From positions 124,001 through 188,000 of the forward strand of contig CAZZNY010000002.1 in assembly GCA_964655935.1 (NCBI GenBank): a DNA stretch of 64,000 bases. Direction: 5' to 3'. This document shows positions 11,679 to 20,796 of this stretch, in pieces; position 1 is the stretch's first letter, and each line of letters opens with the position of its first letter. This DNA comes from CAZZNY01 sp964655935. GTDB taxonomy: Bacteria > Patescibacteriota > Gracilibacteria > BD1-5 > UBA2023. Both the position numbers and the translations under genes were made by a program. Below the pieces are notes generated by a model. It saw only the letters and a program-made list of their open reading frames with translations. It had not been told where the DNA came from and did not search any database.

Positions 11679-12275
11679 CTATAAACTAGCTAAAAACGTG
11701 GTATTTCAGAAAATTTCATCTTCTTCAGAAAGTGGAGCAATTCAAACAATAAGATCATGTAACTCTTTTGAAAGCACTTCCTCGATAACCGTTTGTAATC
11801 CGACAGCATAATTAATATGCTTTACTGATGGAATTTCCGTCACAGCATACACTGGCTTATCAGCCAATTGTCAGAAAATTTGTTCAGCGAGGAACTTTGC
11901 GATTCCAATTTTTCTATATGACTCATGAACCATCATAGATCCAACCTCATAGACATTTTGTCAATTAGACAATGTATACTGCGTTGCTCAAAGATATCAT
12001 ACGGCTTTATTATCAACAATTGCAAGACAGCCAATACCAAGCTCCAATTCTTTTACGAGAGCCTCGGGAGTTTTTTCGACCATGTGTTGTTTTTTGAGAT
12101 TCTCTTTCTTAATCATGTCTGCGATTTGCTGACAGTGTCATAAATCTGGTATTAAAGAAATCTTAACATTTAACAAACTATTTACCCCAAATATATATTC
12201 ATTTCTAATGCCACTAATAAAATTTATAGCCTTTATGTCATTATTGATTTCAGATATTGTAATTGCGGTATTCAT
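11679..12275 (-). CDS. GNAT acetyltransferase
   Basis: 198 residues. The acetyl-CoA binding region (V-G-S-M-M-V-H-E-S-Y-R-K-I-G-I-A) lies in the middle of the protein and fits GNAT motif A. Seven TGA codons are read as Gly, including one in V-G-Y-L-G-A-T; stop TAG. It precedes the AspA-like gene by 26 bp. Start ATG 12275 gives a coherent N-terminus. Substrate unknown. Confidence 0.72.
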
Positions 12276-12429
12276 ATTTACGATAATTTAAGAAGTATTT
12301 AAAATAACTCTCACTGAACCTTTCGTGGTCCGAAAAATAAATAATGTGCGACGGCAGAGCCGACGTGTGCAGCGAGTAAAGAAGAAAATATTCATAATAA
12401 GATTTTTAACAAAAGCTAAATTTAAAGAT

Positions 12430-12469
12430 AAAAAAATCCTCCGATCCAAGAGAAGTCTCGAATCGGAGG
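12430..12469 (-). terminator. intrinsic terminator of the putative RNA
   Basis: 8-bp stem CCTCCGAT / ATCGGAGG with an inner GAGA/TCTC pairing, followed on the minus strand by T7. Confidence 0.7.
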
Positions 12470-12580
12470 TAAAAAATGAATATATTTTCCCTATGAGTTC
12501 GACAAAACTTCCCCTGATTGGAGGTAAGCACGGCGAACAACTAGAGAGATGCAAAACATACGAACTAAATTAAGAAATCT
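12430..12580 (-). ncRNA. putative small RNA with its own promoter and terminator
   Basis: On the minus strand a -35 (TTGACT) and -10 (TATACT) are followed by about 150 nt that end in a strong terminator. No long ORF fits; a 22-codon ATG...TAG reading frame exists inside (start near 12557) but has no supporting signal. I do not recognise the family: it lacks the SRP, tmRNA or RNase P signature sequences. Confidence 0.35.
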
Positions 12581-12586
12581 ACGGTT

Positions 12587-12613
12587 AGTATAAATTATTT
12601 TTGTCGAAGTCAA
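12587..12613 (-). promoter_or_regulatory. promoter of the putative RNA
   Basis: TTGACT, 15-bp spacer, TATACT on the minus strand. Spacing is slightly short. The remaining 12614-12950 gap holds no ORF I can support. Confidence 0.45.
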
Positions 12614-12952
12614 ACATTTCTCTCCAAACAACTTTCCACAAGAAAGGAAAAATATGTCTGCAAACACATGATATCGCGCGATTTTTGCATAGTATCTTTT
12701 TGGGTTATGGATACTCGGTGATCTGTGTACATATATTTTTATAAGACAATTCAGACACTATAGAGAAGCAACCAAAAAATCATTGCGGCAAATATAACAA
12801 TAGCGAAACGATAGCGATAGTACATAATCGTAAAGTAAGAGAGTAAAAAACTCCGATACAAGATTTACAACGATACAATATGCTTTTAAAAAAAGAAAAA
12901 AATGGAAAAAACAAAGAAACTCAAAGAAATGGCGAAAAATAGCTATTTTTTC

Positions 12953-12979
12953 TTGCATTTCTAAAAAGAACCATATTAT
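12953..12979 (+). promoter_or_regulatory. promoter of the PLD gene
   Basis: TTGCAT, 15-bp spacer, TATTAT, about 28 bp before the ATG at 13007. Confidence 0.4.
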
Positions 12980-13006
12980 AAACAATGATATTTTTCTTTT
13001 TATCTC

Positions 13007-14131
13007 ATGGACTGTACAAAACCGAAACTCATCGTCGACGGCAAAGCTGCTCTCAAGACAATGCTTACCCTCATACAAGAGGCAAATTATACGATTCGAA
13101 TTCGTATTTATATGTGGCGTAATGATGCTTCTGGACAGCTTATTCTCAAAGCTCTTGAAGAAAAAATAAAAACTAATCCTGATTTTCGCATCATTATCGA
13201 AAAAGACGCCTTTGGAACGCGTGTCTATAATTTTCAACGATTTATCACGTTTGGGAAAGTATCTGGTGATATTTTTAAGAATGATACTGGAAAAGCTTTT
13301 CTTTCTCTTCCTCAGGTAAATTTTTCTTCTATTGGCTCAGAATCAATGTTTTTATTTCGATATTTACGAGAAAATGATCATTCAAAAGTATTTCTTTTTG
13401 ATGAAGAAACTCCTGAATGTAGAGCTCTTATTGGTGGTATGAATATTTCCGATGAGTATCTGACCGAGGTAAATCATGAAGATCCGGACAAAGGTGGATG
13501 GCATGATTTTATGGTATTACTGTGCGGAAAAGAGGCTCAAAAAATCGCTTTCCACAAAAAAGAGGAACCAAAATTCATAAAAAAAGTCCGTGAATGATTC
13601 GAGATTATGGCGAATATCTGACAAAAATTCACTCTACGACATCAAATTCTCTGAGAGCTTTCAAATGCAAAAAAAACCGTTCTTATAGAACATGCTTACA
13701 TTACCGATCGAAAAATTATCCGAAAACTCCGAAGAATGGAGAGAAAAGGCATCAAAATCACGATAATAATGCCTGATAGATCCGATGGTTGTTATGATGC
13801 AAATATGCGTAGTATTTTCAAGCTTCTTCGCCCCTCTCCACTTGATAAACATATTCCAAATAATCTTTCTGTTTATCTCTATAATGGTATGATTCATTCA
13901 AAAGCAATGGTGATCGATGAGTCAACAGCTATTATCTGATCAGGGAATCTTACGTATGGAAGTTTTGATTTGTTACATGAGACCAACGCAGTATTTCGAT
14001 GAGATAACGGTATCGTACATGAGCTTCTCGAGCAAATCAAACAAGATCTTACCTATAGTAAAAAAATAACTCTTGAAACCATTCCGCCATATAATAAATG
14101 GCTCGCCTGGGCTCAAATGCTTCTTATATAA
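13007..14131 (+). CDS. phospholipase D-family protein (cardiolipin synthase-like)
   Basis: 374 residues with two PLD half-sites. The first H-S-K-V-F-L-F-D lies at about residues 125-132 and continues to G-G-M-N; the second, H-S-K-A-M-V-I-D, lies at about residues 300-307 and continues to G-S-G-N with the first Gly as TGA. The two HKD motifs form one active site that transfers a phosphatidyl group or cleaves a phosphodiester. No membrane segments are visible, unlike classical Cls, so a soluble phosphatidyltransferase or a nuclease are alternatives. Five TGA codons are read as Gly; stop TAA. Monocistronic, with a terminator directly after. Confidence 0.85.
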
Positions 14132-14153
14132 TCTTTTTATTTTATGAGTATAT

Positions 14154-14181
14154 AAAAAAGCTTCACTTGAAGCTTTTTTAT
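14154..14181. terminator. intrinsic terminator between convergent genes
   Basis: Palindrome AAAAAGCTTCA-CT-TGAAGCTTTTT with A and T runs on both sides, so it can serve the PLD gene (+) and the secreted-protein gene (-). Confidence 0.75.
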
Positions 14182-14579
14182 ATTTTACCTGAAGGATTTG
14201 AAAAATTTACCTTTGCACCAAATTGAATATTTGTGCCTGGAACGGTTCAAAACATGATTTTTCGCGAAGTTTTCCACTCATGCATCCATCTTCCCATTCA
14301 CTCTCGAGGCGGTAATGAATTTGGCATTTGAAAAACTCAATTAATTCTTTGGTTTATATTAAGTGTCACTAAATCACTAGATATTTCTTGTGGTGTTGTT
14401 TTTACTGCTGACATTACCGAAGATCTTACGAGAATTGAACTCGAACCAGTTCCAACATCTGCAGCTTGAATACTGGGAGTACCTGCTAAACAAAGAATAG
14501 TAAAAACTGCACTGGAAATCCTGTTTCCATTGCGATTAATTCAAGTGTTACTTCAAGTTTCAGGATTATTTATACCCAT
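14178..14579 (-). CDS. small secreted protein, unknown
   Basis: 133 residues. Residues 18-35 form a hydrophobic stretch ending S-I-Q-A, consistent with a signal peptide cleaved near residue 38. The rest is Ser/Asn/Gly-rich with no motif I know. Start ATG 14579 is chosen over an in-frame ATG at 14615 because the latter overlaps the -10 box of the only good promoter. TGA codons are read as Gly; stop TAA falls inside the shared terminator. Confidence 0.6.
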
Positions 14580-14614
14580 ATACGTGGCAGACACATCAAG
14601 AATATTTCATACCA

Positions 14615-14642
14615 TGTATACTTTTTTTGTTCAACTTGTCAA
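14615..14642 (-). promoter_or_regulatory. promoter of the small secreted protein
   Basis: TTGACA, 16-bp spacer, TATACA on the minus strand. It decides the start codon of the gene at 14178-14579. Confidence 0.6.
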
Positions 14643-14730
14643 CATTTTTTGCTTGCAATCTGAAAAATATACAGTATTCTATGCGAGCTCTTTTTTGGGC
14701 AATTATTTTTAGTTCTTACTTATAGATACT

Positions 14731-15726
14731 ATGGATCACAACGAAAAAAAATGATCTTGCTGCGAGACTACTGCTTGCTGCGAATCATCAGGAAAAGGTC
14801 TAACCGCCCTCCTTATTATTATAGCTACCATTGCAAATATTGGTGCAAGTTATTTTTTCACAACTCAAGCATCTAAAGCTGCTCTCGAGCTCGAATATGC
14901 AAAAATGGGTGGAAAAGAAAATTATGAACTTCTCAATAAGGCAAATCTTATCCAAATGGAAAAACAAATTCCTCAAATCAAACAATTTATAGAGGCAGAA
15001 GAGAAAAATACACCAACTACTGACGCCGTAAAAGATCCCACAGCTCCTGCGACTCCCGAAGCTACTACTCCAACTCCAGAACCAGTAAAAACAGAAGCAA
15101 AAAAATCTGATCGGCCTACGGTAGATCTCTATATCATGTCTTACTGTCCATACGGTCTTCAGGCTCAGAAACCTTTTGTTCTTCTCATGGATAAGTTTGC
15201 GAAAGTTGCTGATTTGAACATCAGATTCGTTCCATATGTCATGCATGGACTAAAAGAAGCAAAAGAAAATGCGGTCCAAGCTTGTATTCGAAATGAGCAG
15301 AACGACAAGTATGTTGCATATGCTAAATGTTTTGTAAAAGAAGAAGGAAAGTGAGTAGAGTGTCTTAAGGAAGCAAAAGTCGATACAAAAAAACTTGATA
15401 AATGTGCTGTTGCTCTCATGGAAAAAGAAGGTGGAAATGCAAAATTTGAAAATGCTCCACAAGGAAAATTTCCAGAATTCTCTATAGATATGATCAGTGC
15501 AAAAGCTGCAGGAGTAGAAGGATCTCCTACACTCGTAATTAACGGAACTCAGATAAACGCAAACCGAACACAAGATGGTTATGCAAAAGCTATCTGTAAT
15601 GCATTTACTGATGGAAAACAACCAGCAGTATGTAAAGAAACTTTCAGTACGGACGCTTATCCTGCAATGTTTGGTATGACCGCTTCCGCTAGCGCTGGAG
15701 CTCCAGCAGCTGGATGTGGACAATAA
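14731..15726 (+). CDS. membrane-anchored thioredoxin-fold protein (DsbA/GILT-like)
   Basis: 331 residues. A Cys-rich cytoplasmic head (S-C-C-E-T-T-A-C-C-E) is followed by one TM helix at about residues 24-43, an acidic Pro/Thr-rich linker to residue 125, and a thioredoxin-like domain. That domain has S-Y-C-P-Y-G at the active-site position and the cis-Pro loop G-S-P-T-L-V-I-N-G. The usual second Cys of CxxC is replaced by Gly, while many other Cys are present, so it may act through other pairs or as a reductase or isomerase. The C-terminus is Ala/Gly-rich ending G-C-G-Q. TGA at 14752 and 15352 read as Gly. Monocistronic. Confidence 0.75.
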
Positions 15727-15743
15727 TCACATAATCTAATATC

Positions 15744-15777
15744 AAAAAATCTCAGAGAAATTTCTCTGAGATTTTTT
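15744..15777 (+). terminator. intrinsic terminator
   Basis: Perfect palindrome with AATCTCAGAGAAA / TTTCTCTGAGATT arms and T6, directly after the thioredoxin-fold gene. Confidence 0.85.
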
Positions 15778-15805
15778 ATTTATCATTTTAAATACCGTGA
15801 GAAAA

Positions 15806-15942
15806 GCTTGAGAAAATAAGCGAGCTTGAGAGAGGAAACTGTTTGAGCAGACTGAGAGTCGTGCAAATATTGAGCAAAAGCGATGTCTGCGAGTTTTTCC
15901 TCTTTCAAAACTTTTGGTACTTTTGGTTACAAAAGTATATAA
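15806..15942 (+). repeat. long dispersed repeat, copy A
   Basis: One of four copies (also 19191, 53113, 59073) of a roughly 130-140 bp unit that begins near GAGCTTGAGAGAGGAAACTG and ends with the hairpin ACTTTTG-GTTA-CAAAAGT. Non-coding; all copies are on the + strand. The gap 15778-16090 holds only this repeat and palindromic-element remnants. Confidence 0.85.
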
Positions 15943-15982
15943 ATATATTCCTCTTTTCTAAAAGTTTCAAAACAACGGAAGA

Positions 15983-16060
15983 TCCCGGATATTTTCTGGA
16001 ACACCTTTCACTACTTTAAAAAAATACGTTATCCAGAAAATTCCCTCGATAACGTATTTA
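15983..16060. repeat. palindromic element, degenerate
   Basis: GATCCCGGATATTTTCTGGA... pairs with ...TCCAGAAAATTCCCTCGATA; same type as 53279 and 45181, right end decayed. Confidence 0.6.
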
Positions 16061-16090
16061 TTTATGGATTCTTAATTCTTGACTTACAAC

Positions 16091-16124
16091 AAAAGACCCC
16101 GGGGTTCTGGGAAACCCCGGGGTC
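16091..16124 (-). terminator. intrinsic terminator of rlmE
   Basis: Perfect 12-bp stem GACCCCGGGGTT / AACCCCGGGGTC with a 6-nt loop; on the minus strand it is followed by T4. It lies 10 bp after the rlmE stop. Confidence 0.8.
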
Positions 16125-16133
16125 ATCTTCTCA

Positions 16134-16799
16134 TTACTTCTTACCAATACAAACAAAATATTCCTCGAAACTCCTATCTCGACAAGCACGCGGCTTAAAT
16201 CTCTTAAGCTCCTTGTATCTTCATTTTACCGGTCAAACAAGATCTTGTATATCTTCTCCGACAAAAACTTTTAATATGAGATCTCCTCATTTTTTCAAAT
16301 ATACATCAGCAACCGTAACGATCGCAAGATTCAGTTCGACACTACGATACTGATCGACTCCTGGCATTCCTGTAGTAGATGGTGCGATATCAGAAGTCAT
16401 CACATCGAATTGTTCGATCCCGACGGTTCGAATTTTTTCCATCAAACTTTCTGTCTCAAAAACATCATGCTGGAATAACGTAAGATTCGGATAACCGATT
16501 GATTCAACTTTCTGAATATCGACTCCGACAATTTTTCCAGTGTCTCAGATAATTCCATGAATAACCTGGAGAAAACTTCCTGGCGCAGAACCAATATCAA
16601 GTACATTCATCTTTGGTTTGATGAGTTTGAATTTCTCTTGAATTTCCAAAAGTTTGAAAGCGCTTCGCGCACGAAACCCATTTCGCTTCGCTTCCCAATA
16701 ATAAAAATCCTTTACTTGAAAATGGTGCGTCGTCTTTTTCGCAGTAGCTACAGGATTATGTTGGCGAGGATTGAGTGGTGTAAGAAAATTTCGTGGCAT
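16134..16799 (-). CDS. rlmE: 23S rRNA 2'-O-ribose methyltransferase RlmE (FtsJ)
   Basis: 221 residues, normal for the family. It methylates the 2'-OH of U2552 (E. coli numbering) in the 23S A-loop using SAM. Visible: the SAM-binding L-D-I-G-S-A-P-G-S-F at about residues 68-77 and the K-D-K-E tetrad, with Lys in A-R-S-A-F-K, Asp in S-D-I-A-P-S, Lys in L-I-L-K-V-F and Glu in S-F-E-E-Y. Five or so TGA codons are read as Gly, including one in the I-I-G-D segment and one in L-V-G-P-V-K-G. Start ATG 16799, stop TAA. Monocistronic. Confidence 0.92.
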
Positions 16800-16846
16800 G
16801 AGATAGCGGGTTAGTTTATTAGAGGTTTAGTGGATGAGAAAATCTA

Positions 16847-16877
16847 ACATCGTCATTGCGAGGCACGAAGCAATCTA
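16847..16877. repeat. half palindromic element
   Basis: CGTCATTGCGAGGCACGAAG followed by CAATCT; the reverse complement of the same sequence occurs at 53360-53388. Confidence 0.6.
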
Positions 16878-17025
16878 GAAAAATTATCTTCTCTTTTTCC
16901 GCCGTATTCTATCCATTTTCTTTTAAAAATAAAATTTTATCTCTTTAAATACTGATTATTGTTCATAATTTGAATTAATATAATGATTATGATAAAATTC
17001 AAGCACTTAGATTTCATCTTCTCTT

Positions 17026-17601
17026 ATGTCAACTAATGAAAAATCTCCAGTTCAGAAAATTCAATGACCAGAAGTTCATCCTCTAAAATGACGTCTATTA
17101 TTGAAACAAACGCTCGAAAAAGCATTTCGAGATTTTAAAAAACAACCAAACTATGATACTTATCATACTGTGAGTCAGACATCAGAAAAATATTTTCTTA
17201 GTCTTATGATAGTAACTTACAAAGATTCGCCTCAGGCAAAAAAAGAGGTTCAACAAATAAATAATCTTCAGGAAAAATTTTTTAATACCGAGCTTCTCAC
17301 TTCTCTTAAATCTGCTATCGAAGTTTGTATTCATCAACTCTCAAGAAATACAAAACCGGAAAATATTATAGCGGTTCATGGAATTCTCTGTCATATTCTT
17401 CAGGATTGCCAAAGTTTTCAAGATGTTATGAATATTCCTGAAAAAAAGGCAGAAATTCTACAACTTCGTGTTCAAATTCTTGAATTATTGCGAAAAAATC
17501 ATGAAATTCTCTGACAAAAAAAGGAAGTTAGTGATTATGGACTTATTATTTCCGCGACAAAAAATACCTTGGCAGAATTAAAAATGGAAATTAAGAAGTA
17601 A
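17026..17601 (+). CDS. unknown helical protein
   Basis: 191 residues, predominantly alpha-helical, no signal peptide or membrane segment, family not recognised. Start ATG 17026 gives M-S-T-N-E-K-S-P-V and requires reading TGA codons at 17065 and 17089 as Gly; another TGA lies at 17512. Stop TAA, followed at once by a shared terminator with the convergent rplL. Confidence 0.7.
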
Positions 17602-17603
17602 AG

Positions 17604-17639
17604 AAAAATTCCCGAGTCTCACGACTCGGGAATTTTTTT
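17604..17639. terminator. bidirectional intrinsic terminator
   Basis: Stem CCCGAGTC-TCAC-GACTCGGG flanked by A5TT and AAT7. It ends the helical gene (+) and the rplJ-rplL operon (-). Confidence 0.88.
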
Positions 17640-17652
17640 GATGAATCAATAA

Positions 17653-18030
17653 TTATTTGAGTTCAACAGTAGCTCCAGCCTCTTCAAGCTTAGCTTTCAT
17701 TTCTTCACCTGCTTTTCGGTCAACGTTTTCTTTTACGTTTCCTCCGTTATCAGCAAGACCTTTTGCTTCAGCTAGACCAAGACCAGTAAGATCTCGGATA
17801 ACCTTGATAACTGCGATTTTCTGTCCACCTGCAGATGTAAGAACTACATTAACAGTAGTTTTCTCATCTTCAGCAGCAGCAGCACCAGCGGCACCAGCAG
17901 CAGCTACTGGAGCAGCAGCAGAAACACCAAATTTTTCTTCCATTGCAGAAACGAGGTCTGCGAGCTCTACGATTGTAAGTTTCTCTACGAGATCCATAAT
18001 CTTAGTAGCATTTGCTGTAAGTTCAGCCAT
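17653..18030 (-). CDS. rplL: 50S ribosomal protein L7/L12
   Basis: 125 residues, normal length. The N-terminal dimerisation domain (A-E-L-T-A-N-A-T-K-I-M-D-L-V), an Ala/Gly-rich hinge at residues 38-55, and the C-terminal factor-binding domain (V-I-K-V-I-R-D-L-T-G-L-G-L-A-E-A-K) are all present. The start at 18030 is set by homology; an in-frame upstream ATG at 18096 would add an implausible Ile-rich leader. No TGA inside. Downstream of rplJ but separated by a 200-bp spacer. Confidence 0.97.
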   Translation of the reverse strand: MAELTANATKIMDLVEKLTIVELADLVSAMEEKFGVSAAAPVAAAGAAGAAAAEDEKTTVNVVLTSAGGQKIAVIKVIRDLTGLGLAEAKGLADNGGNVKENVDRKAGEEMKAKLEEAGATVELK

Positions 18031-18072
18031 AATAATGATAATTATAAAAATAAATAATATATTGGGTCTAGA

Positions 18073-18127
18073 TTGACATCTAGTTGGGAGATTCATCAGA
18101 AGATGAATCTCTTAAATCAAATGTCAA
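18073..18127. promoter_or_regulatory. nested hairpin in the rplJ-rplL spacer
   Basis: Outer arms TTGACAT/ATGTCAA enclose a perfect 10-bp stem GAGATTCATC-AGAA-GATGAATCTC. It has no T-tract, so it is not a simple terminator; mRNA processing or translational control of L7/L12 dosage is possible. Confidence 0.45.
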
Positions 18128-18137
18128 TTTTGTATAC

Positions 18138-18222
18138 GCCATCCTCGGGCTTGACCCGGGGATCCATAGAAAAAGGTATTTTACGTTTTATCCTGGATTC
18201 CCGCCTCCGCGGGAATGACAAT
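18138..18222. repeat. palindromic element inside the rplJ-rplL spacer
   Basis: CATCCTCGGGCTTGACCCGG at one end and CCTCCGCGGGAATGACAA at the other. A member of the dispersed family; closely similar to 54757-54838. Confidence 0.75.
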
Positions 18223-18232
18223 TACGAGTCAA

Positions 18233-18943
18233 TTATACAGCAGGAGCCTCATCAGCTACTGGAGCTTCTGGAGCAACTTCAGCAACGGGTGCTTCAGGTG
18301 CAGCTTCAACCACTGGAGTTTCTTCAGCTTTTACTTCTTCTGCTACTGGAGCAGCAACTTCTTCTTTTATTTCAGCTTTTGGTTCTTCCTTCTTTGCTAC
18401 GAAAGTGAGAAGATCACCAACGGTTTTGAGATTTTTTGTTTCAACATCTTTCTTAGCTGCATCGAGAAATCGAGCAAGTGAAGAAAGTGGAGACATCATA
18501 GAACCAAGGAGTCGAGCCAAGAGAACTTCTCGTGATGGAAGACCAGCAAGCTTGCCCATCTCAACACCGTCAATTACTTGACCATCGAAGAAACCTCCAG
18601 TAAATGTAATTTTCTGTTCTTTTGCGAATTCTTTATCTTTCGCGAATTTGTTAACGATACCAGCACCAGCGATAGCATCTCCTCGAGCAACCGTGATAGC
18701 TACTTGATTTGGGAGAAGTGCGTCGTCGATCTCGACATTGTATACATTCTTGAATGCAATTTTAATAAGTGTCTTTTTTGCGAGCATGAATGTCGCATCT
18801 ACTTTTCGGAGTTCCTTTCGGATAGCGTCTACATCAGGCATTGTAAGCTTGTTGTTTGTAGTGAACGCTACTGATTTTGCTCACTTGAGAAGTGTCTCAA
18901 GAGTTGCAAGGATCTCCACTTTCTTAGCTTTACTGATTGTCAT
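18233..18943 (-). CDS. rplJ: 50S ribosomal protein L10, extended C-terminus
   Basis: 236 residues, about 60 longer than usual. L10 anchors L7/L12 dimers to the 23S rRNA. The normal domain (M-T-I-S-K-A-K-K-V...; A-K-K-T-L-I-K-I-A) covers about residues 1-170. The tail is an Ala/Pro/Glu/Val-rich low-complexity region with E-A-P-V-A-E repeats. TGA at 18880 is read as Gly in L-L-K-G-A-K-S. Start ATG 18943. Expressed from the promoter at 19104-19130 through an L10-type leader. Confidence 0.95.
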
Positions 18944-18964
18944 GGTGAAAATGGGTTAGATAAA

Positions 18965-19097
18965 AGTTAAAAAAAGCGCTTGATCGCGCGAATAACTAAT
19001 CAAATATCCTTTTACAAGGGGAACTTGACTGTATTCGTCTCGGCGGGATTTCTGATAACCCGCTGTCTACGACTCACCTTCTTTCTATCGGAAGGCT
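18965..19097 (-). promoter_or_regulatory. L10-type autoregulatory leader with attenuator-like hairpin
   Basis: The 5' region upstream of rplJ contains a long folded segment including G-T-A-G-A-C-A-G-C-G-G-G, as in L10-binding leaders, and a GCGC-GATCAA-GCGC hairpin followed by T7 (18970-18989) just before the gene. In many bacteria L10(L12)4 binds such a leader and represses its own mRNA. The Rfam class assignment is my inference. Confidence 0.6.
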
Positions 19098-19103
19098 GGC
19101 GAC

Positions 19104-19130
19104 ATTATATAGAAAAAATAGTGAAAGCAA
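19104..19130 (-). promoter_or_regulatory. promoter of rplJ-rplL
   Basis: TTGCTT, 15-bp spacer, TATAAT on the minus strand, placing the transcript start near 19097. Confidence 0.65.
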
Positions 19131-19190
19131 ATTTTTTTTAGATTTTGAGTTTTAGATTACAAAAATAAAAAAACTGCCAAAAAACGGGAG

Positions 19191-19360
19191 AAAACAGGAG
19201 AGCTTGAGAGGAGAAACTGTTTGAGCAGGCTGAGAGTCGTGCAGATGAAGAGCTCTAGCGATGTCTGCGAGTTTTTCTCCTTTCAAAACTTTTGGTACTT
19301 TTGGTTACAAAAGTATGCAAATATCCTCCTCTATCAAAACTTTTGATCACAAAAGTATAT
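19191..19360 (+). repeat. long dispersed repeat, copy B
   Basis: Same unit as 15806, with a duplicated 3' hairpin: ACTTTTG-GTTA-CAAAAGT at about 19290-19315 and ACTTTTG-ATCA-CAAAAGT at 19338-19357. The stem is kept while the loop differs. It occupies most of the 19131-19440 gap. Confidence 0.8.
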
Positions 19361-19446
19361 AAAGGAAAAACCTAATTTGCAGGAGAAAGATTTGTGGATA
19401 AAATGTTCCGGAAAATAAAAATTCTTTTCTGCTTGTCGCTAAGTAA

Positions 19447-19523
19447 AGGAAGATCCCGGATATTTTTCTCTGTATGTTTAGTATCTTCGAACACTTCGTG
19501 CTTCGAAAAATTCCGGGATGACG
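19447..19523. repeat. palindromic element
   Basis: AAGATCCCGGATATTTTTCT ... GAAAAATTCCGGGATGACG, inverted ends about 75 bp apart, 38 bp before the nuclease gene. Confidence 0.75.
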
Positions 19524-19560
19524 TCTCATTTCTATATTTCTATTATCTTGTTATTCTAAA

Positions 19561-20763
19561 ATGAAAATTTTTCTCATCGACGGCTACAACTTCATCTACC
19601 GCATGTTCTACGCAGTTCCGCCTTTTTCGACAAAATCTGGAACGCCTGTTAATGCGGTTTTCGGTCTCGCAAAGACAATGCTCGGAATCCACGAATATGA
19701 TAAACCGGATATTCTCATCTTCGTCATGGATTCTGGAAAGAGTTTCCGTGAGGAAATTTATGCCGAATATAAAGCCAATCGTGATCGAATGCCAGATAAT
19801 CTCCGTGTGCAGGAAAAAATCGTCTTCGAACTTCTTGAATCGATGAATATTTTTCCGATAACCGCGAAGTGATATGAAGCAGACGATATCATAGGAACGC
19901 TCGTGACAAAACTTGCAACAAATCCAGAAAATGACATATATATCCTCTCTGGCGATAAAGATCTCTACCAATTCACGGGGAAAAATGTCGCCGTCTATGA
20001 TATGATGAAACGAACAGTCTCTCGAGAAAAAGAAACGATCGAAAAATTCTGAGTATCTGGAAAACATGTCGTCGATTACCTGGCAATCTGTGGAGATAGC
20101 TCAGATAATATTCCAGGGATTCCCTGATTCTGACCGAAAAAAGCACAGGAACTCATAGGAAAATACGGAAGTCTCGAGGAAATCTACGAACATATCGAAG
20201 AACTCACTGGAAAAACAAAAGAAGTTCTCGAAGCGAACCGAGAAGTGGCTTTCTTAAGTAAAAAACTTGCCTCAATTCCTACTGATGTTCCACTCGATCT
20301 TCCGACAATAGCATCACATCCATATAAAAATCGTGAGGTATACACTCCGGAATTCATCGAGTTCTTACGAAAGTATGAATTCAAATCACTCCTTCCAAAA
20401 CATGCAGCCGCAACCAAAAAAGATATCACAAGTCTTTCTCTCGAAATAAAAGAAATCTCAACTCCAGAAGATCTCAAAAACCTCGAAAAACTCATCGAAA
20501 CATCCGATGAAATCGGATTTGCAACAACAGGAAAAGATTTCAGTGAACTTTATGGCATCAGCATTTCAGTCGGAGAAAAAGTCTTCTGGCTCGATCCAAA
20601 TCTTCTGAGTCTGAAAGAATTCTTACAAAAACTTCTTGAAAGCAATAAAAAACTCATCGGATATGATCTTAAGCTCGACCTTAAACGACTTTGGTACTAT
20701 ATAGAAAATGATTCGGTTTCGAATGGAAAAGATGTGACCCCTGGACAAATTAGTTTGTTTTAA
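19561..20763 (+). CDS. stand-alone PolI-type 5'-3' exonuclease with clamp-binding tail
   Basis: 400 residues. It matches the N-terminal nuclease of DNA polymerase I (flap/5' exonuclease that removes RNA primers): F-L-I-D-G-Y-N at the start, Y-K-A-N-R at about 63-67, G-Y-E-A-D-D-I-I-G-T-L at about 104-114, G-D-K-D-L-Y-Q, and the H3TH region I-P-G-F-G-P-K-K with both Gly as TGA. Residues about 300-385 resemble a degenerate PolI 3'-5' exonuclease domain lacking the D-x-E motif. The polymerase domain is absent; the gene ends at TAA with a terminator after it. The last residues G-Q-I-S-L-F fit the beta-clamp-binding consensus Q-L-[SD]-L-F. Confidence 0.9.
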
Positions 20764-20795
20764 AAATTCCCCCGAAAATTTTCGGGGGAATTTTT
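20763..20795. terminator. bidirectional intrinsic terminator
   Basis: Palindrome ATTCCCCCGAAAA / TTTTCGGGGGAAT with A and T runs on both sides, between convergent genes. Confidence 0.88.
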
Positions 20796-20796
20796 A

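Noticed and set aside
12286..12400. RNase P, tmRNA or SRP RNA in the 12.3-12.6 kb gap
   Set aside because: Signature sequences for these RNAs are absent.
12758..13237. 159-residue hydrophobic minus-strand ORF over the PLD gene start
   Set aside because: It overlaps the first HKD half of the PLD gene, reads as low-complexity Phe/Ile-rich sequence and has no promoter or family.
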